Shown: in pieces, positions 46,049-55,169 of the stretch
Layout of the letters: each line of letters begins with the position of its first letter
How positions within the stretch are numbered: the first letter of the stretch is position 1
NCBI GenBank assembly: GCA_963971425.1
Contig: OZ020516.1
Coordinates: forward strand, 21,707,332-21,771,331
Origin: Bryoerythrophyllum caledonicum
Lineage: Eukaryota > Streptophyta > Bryopsida > Pottiales > Pottiaceae
Length of the DNA: 64,000 nt
Direction of reading: 5' to 3'
Translations under genes and position numbers: made by a program
The notes under the pieces: model-generated
Databases searched by the model: none
Seen by the model: only the letters and a program-made list of their open reading frames with translations
What the model was told of the DNA's origin: nothing

Positions 46049-46898
46049 GAGGCGATTCCGAAGGGATGGCTCCGCCTTTTGCGGAATGGAGGAGTGGATC
46101 ACTTTTGAGGGCGCAATGGACACAGATCAAAGCATCTAAGACATTAGGCTGATAGATCCACTTAGCACAAATGCAGATTTGGTTCTTTTGAGAGTAGGAT
46201 GTAGCGACATTGTCTTGTTCTGTCTAGATCTAGGTACAGTAGGAACTCTCGAGATCGGATCTAACACGGTGCTCTGCTGACACTCTAACCTGCAAGTGGC
46301 GACACATGAAGATTGGAGGAGACAAGAATCTGGAGAGAAAAGTGCACCCCGTTTACGTGACTATAGGTTGGTCTCGAAAAAAGCGTAACTTGGAGAGTAG
46401 GAATCAGGACGGATCCCGACTACAACTCGGTGGGGTTAGACGCTGGAGCCTACAACTGGAGCCACGTAGCAGTCTCGGGAGTCGGGACGCCGGAGACCGG
46501 TTCGGGAGACGTGGGACTGGTGTCGAAGGATTCGGAGCTCCGGCCACCAAACCTGCGATCAGTTTGGGAGCGAAGGTGTTATGATACGTCCAGACTTGTG
46601 TTGACGTCTTTCCTAGTACCCTTCACTGGGAGCCAAGTGCCAATCTTTGATACAATTGTCCAGCGCTCGTGCACATCCTTGTCCCTACAACGTCTCTAGA
46701 ACAAAGGTTGTGGTACTGGTAGTACTCCTGACCCGTCCTTGCCGCAGCAGAGGGAGCCTATCAAAAGAAGCCAGAACAGAAACTCATAGCAGGTGATATA
46801 GACAAGGGCACCGATGATACAAAATTAAGGGCATACATAAGTATCCCTCTTCAAACTAGGGAAGCATCAAACTAGCATTATAAGCCATCCCTAGCAAG

Positions 46899-47666
46899 AT
46901 GGCATCTTATGGAGAAGTTTTAAGGAAGGCTGCCACTATGATTGAGGAGGCAGAGGCAAGCCGCCAACCACAACAAATAATAGCTCCTTCCAATATGCAA
47001 TAGGTGCTCAATGAACAAACTACTAATGCCAACAGACTTCACCTCACCAAGGCTAAACCTGGAGAGGAACTCCCACCTGGATACAAAAGAAGTTATGTCG
47101 GCTACCTCTTGAAAGACACAAAAAGAGAAATTTAAGGTAATCAAGAAGTTATCAAGAACGAGACCGAGTTCCTGCATCAGTTTAGCTCCATGGCGTTCTT
47201 CTTAGGAGGGCGGCCGCCAGAGTTTTGGTTGAAACTATGGTGCGAGGCTCTGAGGAAAAAAGTAGGACGTAATCTTCATCTTGGCCGCCACCTTGGTAAG
47301 GGCTTCTTCCTGATCAAAGCAAACTCCATAGAGCTCATTAGCAAGCTTCTACTACTTACTCTGTATAAGACCACAGAAGGTATTTGCATCTTCCAACGTT
47401 GGATTCCAGGTTTTGACTTATACAACGAGGAGTTCAACCTCGCAGGAGACACATGTGGCATCTCCAGCAAGATGAAACTATCCACTTGGATTACCTTGAG
47501 GCACATACCTGAAGACTGTCTGGGGGTCTCCAGAGACATTGCTGAAGGACTTGGAGAAGTATTAGGAGAGGACAAAGGTGGCTCTGATCACCGCTACTAC
47601 GTCACGATGGACTTTGGAGAAGCGTGGGAACCCTCTACTATTGTCACCAGTGAAGAAACATGTACC
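46899..47666 (+). pseudogene. L1 ORF1, N-terminal part (DUF4283)
   Basis: Starts MASYGEVLRKAATMIEEAEA at ATG 46899. The same frame runs through a TAG at about 47001 and a TAA at about 47133 to the DUF4283-like core (FLGGRPPEFWLKLWCEAL...GKGFFLIKANSIELISKLLL, IFQRWIPGF, WITLRHIPEDCLG). This nucleic-acid-binding domain is typical of plant L1 ORF1 proteins. The frame is interrupted at ...EETCT by the Gypsy element and resumes in the same frame at 53971. Confidence 0.8.
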
Positions 47667-47704
47667 TGTCACGGACATACCTTAGAAGACACGTTAGAAA
47701 GTCT

Positions 47705-47850
47705 TAGAAGACTCTAGAAGTTCTAGAAGACTCTAGGAAGACTCTAGAAGGTTCTGGAAGACTCTAGAAGACCCTAGAAAACTCTAGAAGATTCTAGAAG
47801 ACTATAGAAGGTTCTAGAAAACCTTAAAAGATTCTAGGAGACTCTAGGAA
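47705..47850 (+). promoter_or_regulatory. Heat-shock-element-like array in LTR U3
   Basis: About fourteen 10-bp units of the type ACTCTAGAAG. Three places fit the heat-shock trimer GAAnnTTCnnGAA exactly: 47747-47759, 47787-47799 and 47807-47819; a fourth TTCTAGAA is at 47721-47728. Heat-shock factors bind such trimers, and the heat-responsive Copia element ONSEN of Arabidopsis has similar sites in its LTR. Activity here is inferred. Confidence 0.6.
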
Positions 47851-47978
47851 GTTGTTAGAAAAGCTTCTTATAAGAAGTTGTTAGACAAGCTTCATAGTTC
47901 TTAGGAAGTTATTGGAGAAGTTTCTTAGCTTGCGTGGAAGCCGCTCGAGAAGCTTCCATAAGGGCCTTACGCCAACAG

Positions 47979-47986
47979 TATAAATA
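47979..47986 (+). promoter_or_regulatory. TATA box of the 5' LTR
   Basis: TATAAATA, 33 bases ahead of GTCTCGACAA (48012), the probable start of the RNA. The same arrangement is in the 3' LTR (53803-53810). Confidence 0.75.
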
Positions 47987-48143
47987 GGAGTCGAGGTTGA
48001 AGGTGTCTTTAGTCTCGACAACTCACTCTTGTGGTCTAGCCAAGGCCTTCTTGTACCTTGTTCTTGTTCTAGTTCATGTTCTAATATCAAGTTACCTCTC
48101 TCTCTTGCCTTCAATCCTTGTTCTGAGTTTGGTCCCTAACTGT

Positions 48144-48153
48144 TTGTCGAGAC
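48144..48153 (+). promoter_or_regulatory. Primer-binding site matching the element's own RNA 5' end (self-priming type)
   Basis: TTGTCGAGAC begins two bases after the 5' LTR. Its reverse complement GTCTCGACAA lies at 48012-48021, at the predicted transcription start. It does not resemble the initiator-tRNA-Met site (TGGTATCAGAGC). The site is also inside a small palindrome (TTTGTCGAGACAAA). The arrangement is that of self-primed elements such as Tf1 of fission yeast. Confidence 0.65.
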
Positions 48154-48418
48154 AAACTTCATTCTCAATATCAGAGTTAGACTCTTCTTGGAGAGTGTGG
48201 ATCACCCCTCTTCTTGCAAGGTGCACTAACGCATTAGAAGTTGCGGATTACCCTCTTCTAAACTGATATTTCTTTTTTCACAATATTGGAGCTATATTTT
48301 TTGTGAGAGAGTGGATGACCCCTCTCTTTAAAGGTATTAAGGCATTCCAGAGGTTGCGGATTACCCTCCTCTAGACCAATATTATGTTTATTTAGATTCA
48401 TTTTTTTTTTCTTCAGAA

Positions 48419-49455
48419 TGACTGGAGGTCAAGATATCATTACGGCTGAAACTTCAGAGTCCTAGTTAGACACAATTATGAACGCTCTCGCGGCTTTATC
48501 AACTAGAACTGCGAAGATTAAAGGAGTTATTGTAAGAATTCATAACGATGGTGCATCTGGGACAGCTCAAGTTGGACTTCACCAACTTTATACTTCTACG
48601 TCGGAAGAAGCAAGTTCGCGTATAGTTCGACAAGGCCCACTTGTTCAACAACAAAACGAACCTCGAATCAGCCTTCCAGATAAGTTTGATGGTACACGCT
48701 CTAAGTTTCGAGGATTCATCAATCAAATTCGATTAATAACAGTTTTGCAGCCTGAACGCTATCCAACGGAAGAATCGTGTGTTGGATTGGTTGGAACCTT
48801 ACTTACAGGGCAAACTTTATCATGGTTTGCTCCATTGTTCGAGAAAAGCTCATCAATTTTGAACAACTTTGAAACCTTTTTGGAGGCATTTGCGGAAGCA
48901 TTTGGAGAACATGACAAAGCACGATGGGCTACAACAAAGATTCGATCACTCCGACAAGGAGCACGTTCGACATCAATCTATGTATCAGATTTCAGGCAAT
49001 TAGCGTGCGACATCAACTGGGACGAAGAAGCCTTGATTAGTTAGTTCTATTGGAGTTTACGAGACGATGTGAAGGATTTACTATTGACTCTTCCTGACCC
49101 ACGAACATTGAATGAAGCCATTAGTCAAGCCGTGAAGTGCGATAATAGATTGTTTCAACGGCGCCAAGATCAACGCTCCTGGACTTCTTCAAGACAAGAT
49201 ATGACCCGTCACGCTCCAACCATGTCGGCAAACAGTCTGAATTCACATTCAGATATAGAAGACATGCAAATTGATGCGGTACGATTTAAACCCTTTACTC
49301 CAGAAGAAAAGAAGCGTCGTATGGAGAAAGGATTATATATGTATAGCGGTGACGAACGTCACAAGGTTGGAAATTGCCCAAAGAAACAGAATCGACGCAT
49401 CATCAAGACCAGAGGCGCAATCATTCAAGAAAACGAAGATGCCCAGCTACAATAG
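48419..49455 (+). pseudogene. Chromovirus gag region
   Basis: From ATG 48419 (MTGGQDIITAETSES). Contains the Ty3-type capsid pattern (PDKFDGTRSKFRGFINQIRL, YPTEESCVGLVGTLLTGQTL, FEAFAEAFGEHDK-like) and, near the end, a short knuckle-like segment (GDERHKVGNCPKK). The product would form the particle shell. Broken. Confidence 0.85.
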
Positions 49456-49559
49456 GAACCGTGCGGCTGGACAATTCGGTTACACAATAACAATCAGGTT
49501 CCTATCTTTCCGCTCAACCTGCCCGTTGCTTTACAGTCTCCTTATCTTTAGGCCCTCAA

Positions 49560-52500
49560 AACCTCAAAACCTTAGCTTTATTAGATTCAGGAGCCTCAGC
49601 TTGCTTTTCAGATGAAGACTTTGTCAAAGATCATAATATTTCTCTTATATAGAAATCTAAACCTGTTTATGTAGAAGTAATAGATGGACGACCTTTGTCC
49701 TCTGGAAGTGTCACTCATGAATCAATACCTATAGAAGTGACATTTGCAGGCCATAATAGCCGTATTATTTTCAATATCATTAGAACCCCGTCAAATCCTG
49801 TCATTCTTGGCCTTTCATGGTTAGAAAAGCATAACCCATCTATAGATTGGAAGTTGCGGAAGATGATATTCTCTACAGAATGTTCCAAGAAAAAATCTAT
49901 TAAAAAATCGCCAATCAAGAAGCCCTTATTTATTGAAGCAAGAGAATTCGTAAGATCGTCGAAGGAGGGTACTCCATTTGTTATCTATGCGGCTCCAATT
50001 TGCGAAAAAAAGACTCTTGCAACAAGTATACCAGAGCAGTACAAGGATTTTGAAGATGTGTTTCAGAAGAAGAACGCTGACATGCTACCGGAGCACCGAC
50101 CATATGATTGTGCCATAGACTTACAAGAAGGTGCACAACCACCTTTTGGCCCAATTTATAATCTATCGCAAACAAAATTGACGGAATTACGTCAATACAT
50201 TGACGAGAATCTAGCCAAGAATTTCATTCGGCACTCAAAGTCACTGACGGGGGCACCCATGTTATTTGTAAAGAAGAAAGATGGTTCTCTACGGATGTGC
50301 GTAGACTATCGAGGTCTCAACAAGGTAACAAAGAAGAATTGCTATCCGCTACCTTTGATCTCCAGTCTTCTTGAACAACTTGGGAGCGCCAAGATCTTTA
50401 CAAAGATTGATCTAAGGGGAGCTTACAACCTTGTGCGAATCAAGGAAGGAGACGAATGGAAAACAACCTTTCGTACGAGGTATGGCCATTTTGAATATAA
50501 TGTCATGCCTTTTGATCTAACCAACGCTCCGACAATTTTTCAACACATGATGAATGACATTTTTTGAGAACACCTAGACGATTTTGTTGTCATCTATTTA
50601 GATGATATTTTAATATTTTCTAAGAACCAAAACGAGCACGAGAAATACATTTGCTTGGTCCTCAAAAAATTACGCAAGCGGGGACTCTATGCCAAACTTG
50701 AGAAGTGTATGTTTCACCAACCTGATACGGAATTTTTAGGATACATTGCAACTACGGAGGGCTTGAAGATGGATCCCAAGAAGGTGGAAGCAATCATGTG
50801 CTGGGAAGTTCCAAAGACGGTTAGAGACGTACAATGTTTTCTTGGATTTGCTAATTTTTATCGAGTCTTTATCAAGAATTACTCCCGAATAGCTGCTCCG
50901 CTCACTCGCTTGACTTGTAAAGACAAGCTTGAATGGGGGCCTTCAGCAGAGAAAGCGTTTCAAGATCTTAAAACGACATTTACCACGGCTCCAATCATGG
51001 TACATCCGGACTTTACAAAAGCATTCTATTTGAAAACTGATGCTTCAAATTTTGCTTTAGGAGCTGTATTTTCACAAATGGGCGAAGGCGAGAAGCTCCA
51101 TCCAGTTGCGTTCTATTCTCGTAAGTTTTCTGCTGCCGAGATTAACTATGAGATCCACGACAAGGAACTTCTTGCTATTGTGGATTCCTTTCAAGAGTGC
51201 CGCCACTTTCTTGAAGGAGCGGCGCATCCGGTGACTGTATATACAGATCACAAGAACTTGGAGTATTTCATGTCCGCCCGGGTTTTGAATCGTCGTCAAG
51301 CTCGATGGAGTATGTCGCTATCTCGATTCGACTTTGTTATCACTTATCGACCTGATAAGCAACAAGGTCTATCAGATGCACTATCGAGGATATCGTATCT
51401 TACGCCACGGGCCGGAGAAGCAGCGTTTGATCAACAATGTACGACATTGTTGAAGCCCGAGCACTTTCAACTTTCCGCTACGATTGTGTCAATTGATGCT
51501 GACTTCCTCAACCAGATACGTGCAGCGATCATTGAAGATTCTATAGCTCTTGATATCAAACAACGTGTCAATAATGGCAATTTCAAGGTAGAAGGCGATC
51601 TTTTGTACTTTGAAGAGCGACTATATATCCCAAAAGGGCATGTACGACTCCGAGTTCTTCAATCTCGTCACGACTTTCCAGTCGCGGGACATTTTGGATT
51701 CAACAAGACATTAGAACTTATTTCCCGAGATTTCTGGTGGCCTAAGATGTGGAAGGATGTGAAGGATTTTGTCACCTCTTGTGACATTTGTTCAAGATCA
51801 AAGAATCCTCGGCATCGCCCTTATGGTCTTCTACAACCTTTGCCTATTCCGTGTCGACCATGGTCTTCAGTTTCTATGGACTTCATTACAGATTTGCCGC
51901 TATCAAATTCTTTTGATAGCATCTTTGTTGTGGTCGATCGACTTACAAAGATGGCACACTTTATTCCTTGTAAGAAGACATCATCAAGCGAAGACACGGC
52001 AAGATTTTTTCTTGATAACGTTTACCGATATCATGGCCTACCAGACGACATCGTATCCGATCGAGGTACCCAGTTTGTATCAAAGTTCTAGAGATCTTTT
52101 TTTGCTATATTGAAGGTAGATATCAAACTTTCTTCGGCTTTCCATCGTCAAACTGACGGCCAAACGGAACGGGTTAATCTAGTCTTGGAGCAATATTTAC
52201 GATGCAGCATCAACTATCAGCAAGACAACTCGACGACATATCTATCGCTCGCAGAGTTTGCATATAACAATACTCTCCATGCTTCAACTCAGCAAACGCC
52301 ATTTTATTCTAATTATGGATATCATCCGAAACTTGATTTGCTGACTTCGCCAACCACTAACAATCCAGCGGCTGAGGACTTTGCGAATCAACTATTACAG
52401 CTTCAAAATACTTTGAAGCTTCAACTACAAACGGCCCAAGATTCTTACAAGGCAGCTGCAGATAAATTTCGGACTCAAGCACCGCCTTTCCACGTTGGAG

Positions 52501-52934
52501 ATAAAGTATGGCTTCTTCGACGGAATATCAAGACCAAGCGACCTTGTGATAAGTTGTACTACCGGCGATTGGGCCCATTTGTCATCGAGAAGCAAATCAA
52601 TCCAGTAGCATTTCGTCTAGAGTTACCATCTACAATGAAGGTACATCCAGTTTTTCATGTTTCCCTTCTAGAGCCTTACAAGGAATCATCCATTCCTGGA
52701 AGACGACAATCGGTACCACCTTCCATTGAAATCGATAATCGTGTGGAATATGAGGTGGAAAAAGTTCTTGATTCTCGCCATAAATATGGCAAGTTGGAGT
52801 ATTTTATTCATTGGCACGGCTATGATATCAACGAGCGAACGTGGGAACCAACAGAAAATTTGGATAATGCGCCGCAAAAAATCCAGGAGTTTCATCTGTG
52901 CTATCCTGAAAAGCCAAAACCTTTCCAGCAATAA
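49560..52934 (+). pseudogene. Chromovirus pol region: PR, RT, RNase H, IN, chromodomain
   Basis: Aspartic protease about 49570-49850 (LLDSGAS-type box, VILGLSWL). RT about 50040-50640 ([29 protein letters not shown]). RNase H about 50990-51390 (KTDASNFALGAVFSQ). Integrase zinc-binding part about 51665-51790 and DDE core about 51870-52200 (MDFITDLPLS, VSDRGTQF, GQTERVN). Chromodomain about 52740-52905 ([27 protein letters not shown]). The chromodomain is thought to guide integration to modified chromatin. Broken. Confidence 0.93.
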
Positions 52935-53092
52935 CTTCTTCTTGACGATTCTTGACCTCTGACTTTACGAAGAAGGGGAGGAACGAACCCGTGAACCGGT
53001 GGTTAGAAAGTATAAATTGCCGCTTAAATTCATTGTTTTATGCCTATAGTTTGTTTTCTCTATTGTTGCCTAGTTTAATTTCTACATTATGG

Positions 53093-53440
53093 AAAGCCAG
53101 GAGATAGATACTATGCCAGTCATGTTATCTCAGCCTAGTAGCTCACGAAGACGACCTCGAGATGAAGGCCACCTGCACCACGAAGACGACGAAGGATATC
53201 GAGTAATAGGTCTCTAGTGATTGTGTTTGAAGTAGAGCCTGCCTACGACGGTATTGTCAAGAGAGTTTTTGCAGGACAGTTCCACAATGAAGACACTAAA
53301 GTTCATGCCTGGTCGGAAGTCGAAGGCGTTGGACACTACCGATGGCTGCAAGGACCGATGAACCACCTACTTCGAGAATGACAATTGGAGTTTATCGCAG
53401 ATTGTATGCGACAAATTTTCAATTTTTTACGATGGTAGGC
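53093..53440 (+). pseudogene. Extra ORF of the chromovirus after the chromodomain
   Basis: Sense-strand region between pol and the 3' LTR that reads as a protein related to the intact 143-aa ORF at 5178-5609 (shared LSQPS(S/T)SR near the start and WLQGP, then (F/L)(N/D)FL near the end). Chromoviruses normally lack an ORF here. A pyrimidine-rich stretch ending in CTAG (about 53048-53073) precedes its ATG. Its role is unknown; it is broken in this copy. Confidence 0.6.
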
Positions 53441-53473
53441 TTGCAACAACCTAGTCTTCTCGGAGACCTCGAA

Positions 53474-53490
53474 GCTAAAGGAGGGGGTAA
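53474..53490 (+). promoter_or_regulatory. Polypurine tract
   Basis: AAAGGAGGGGGTAA directly precedes the 3' LTR, the usual place of the plus-strand primer in LTR elements. Confidence 0.8.
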
Positions 53491-53965
53491 TGTTACGGAC
53501 ATATCTTAGAAGACACGTTAGAAAGTCTTAGAAGACTCTAGAAGTTCTAGAAGACTCTAGGAAGACTCTAGAAGGTTCTGGAAGACTCTAGAAGACCCTA
53601 GAAAACTCTAGAAGATTTTAGAAGACTATAGAAGGTTCTAGAAAACCTTAGAAGATTCTAGGAGACTCTAGGAAGTTGTTAGAAAAGCTTCTTATAAGAA
53701 GTTGTTAGAGAAGCTTCGTAGTTCTTAGGAAGTTATTGGAGAAGTTTCTTAGCTTGCGTGGAAGCCGCTCGAGAAGCTTCCATAAGGGCCTTACGCCAAC
53801 AGTATAAATAGGAGTCGAGGTTGAAGGTGTCTTTAGTCTCGACAACTCACTCTTGTGGTCTAGCCAAGGCCTTCTTGTACCTTGTTCTTGTTCTAGTTCA
53901 TGTTCTAATATCAAGTTACCTCTCTCTCTTGCCTTCAATTCTTGTTCTGAGTTTGGTCCCTAACA
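53491..53965 (+). repeat. 3' LTR of the chromovirus
   Basis: 475 bp from TGTTACGGACATAT to CCCTAACA, followed by the duplicated GTACC. Same U3 array and TATA box as the 5' copy. Confidence 0.96.
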
Positions 53966-53970
53966 GTACC

Positions 53971-54216
53971 CGCCATATGATCCTCATAGACTTTAATTTT
54001 CTACCTATCATGTGCAAGTACTGCATGGAAACAGATCACAACCTTAAGGACTGCCCGCAAAAGCCAGGAATTAATCCAAAAACGAGAAACAATATGGACA
54101 AGCAGCAGGTCACAACAGGACGAAAAGGGAAACAAGCGGTAACCACACATACGGAGCCACAAGCAAGAGGAAAAGGAAAGGAACATGAAAATGATGAAGA
54201 AGGTTTTCAATTATAG
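53971..54216 (+). pseudogene. L1 ORF1, CCHC zinc-knuckle part
   Basis: Resumes the ORF1 frame right after the Gypsy target duplication (RHMILIDFNFLPIMCKYC). It encodes a CCHC knuckle CKYCMETDHNLKDC, then a Lys/Arg/Gln-rich tail ending at TAG 54214-54216. The knuckle directly after DUF4283 is the usual plant L1 ORF1 arrangement. Phase is identical on both sides of the insertion. Confidence 0.85.
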
Positions 54217-55169
54217 AAAGGACAAAGCAAGAGGCAACATAGAGGGTTAACTGCGCATAGAGGAAATCCTGAACTCCAACAAGGCCGCTTCGACGTCCTA
54301 CGGGCTGAAGACGAGGAAGATCAGATGGAGGTCAAAACTAGAGTGGTCCTAGAACAGGGAAAGGGAGATGACCAACGCCACCTTCGACAGCCGCCGAGAT
54401 GGAGTCGGCGACCCCGTACCTTGGTGAGGTCGCAGCCGGAGTTGGCATGGAACAGACAAAGGAAAACGACGAACCTTAAGGAAACCAAAGCGACGACATG
54501 TCAATGCCCAAGGAGACGCGAGTGAAGGAAACTCCGCTTGCGCTAGCCAAAGAGGATATCAGCGGCGGGCGGCGGGAGCGGATAGAGACTGAGCGAGCGG
54601 GGACTCGGCGAGAGCAGAGAGAGATTGGGTGGGAGCAGGCCGAGTTTAGGCGGGAGCGGACAAAGATTGGACGAGAGGTTTTGAAGCGGCGGCTAGAGGC
54701 CATAGGCCAATACGACACCAATATGACGGTTAAAGCTGAAACTGACCCCAGACTGGTAGGAAGTACCATTGATGATGGCAGGATCGGACGACTTAGGGAA
54801 GCTCTGGATCTCAACGCAGTTCCTCGCACACAAGTGATGATGGTGGAGTTCAGGGGACACATGAACAAATGAATGAAGAGGAGAGGGCAGCTCATTTCAT
54901 GACTCTCAACTGGACACCAAACAGAGTAAGCGCAATATCAAACCCGGCTGAGAGGGACCAGAGAAGTGAAGAAGTCCTCCCATTGGAGCCTATGAGCCTG
55001 GCTGAGAGAGGAAGAGGCAGAAATCCATTGATGGACGAAGGAAAAATGAGGCACTTAAGGCACAGGCTGGAGTTTCCAAAAACAGGAGTCTCAAAAAAAG
55101 TAGCGCTAGGAAACTCCAAATCTGTGAGTCTCTCAATAACCCTAGCTCCCAATCTTCCTTGCCTCAAGT
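54217..55169 (+). pseudogene. L1 ORF1 tail or ORF1-ORF2 spacer, Arg/Glu-rich
   Basis: Two open pieces follow the knuckle. 54498-54872 has a charged helix-like stretch (RRERIETERAGTRREQREIG...RRERTKIGREVLKRRLEAIG), probably a coiled coil. 54869-55237 is Arg/Glu/Ser-rich and overlaps the start of ORF2 in another frame. They may be the variable C-terminus of ORF1, now in shifted frames. Confidence 0.45.

Larger units (their letters stand above)
47667..48141 (+). repeat. 5' LTR of the chromovirus
   Basis: 475 bp starting TGTCACGGACATAC and ending at CCCTAAC plus one base. It matches the 3' LTR with about eight differences and no length change. U3 holds the 10-bp-period CTAGAAG array; a TATAAATA box is at 47979-47986. 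The predicted transcript start is about 30 bases later. Confidence 0.96.
47667..53965 (+). mobile_element. Ty3/Gypsy chromovirus, 6299 bp, nested in L1 ORF1
   Basis: Two 475-bp LTRs (47667-48141; 53491-53965), five-base target duplication GTACC (47662-47666; 53966-53970), a PBS, a polypurine tract, gag, pol and an extra ORF. Pol order is protease, RT, RNase H, integrase, chromodomain, which places it with the Ty3 chromoviruses. By-eye LTR difference is about 8 sites in 475 (1.7%). At an assumed rate near 1e-8 per site per year this gives under one million years; the rate for this species is unknown. The coding part is broken, with roughly five breaks. Structurally the element is whole. Confidence 0.95.

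Noticed and set aside
47705-47850. CRISPR-like array
   Set aside because: The 10-bp units are contiguous without spacers, lie inside an LTR, and the DNA is plant nuclear. No CRISPR array exists in this window.
48169-48176. TATCAGAG as an initiator-tRNA-Met primer-binding site for the chromovirus
   Set aside because: It lies 28 bases past the LTR, whereas a PBS starts within a few bases, and only eight bases match. The site right after the LTR fits self-priming better.
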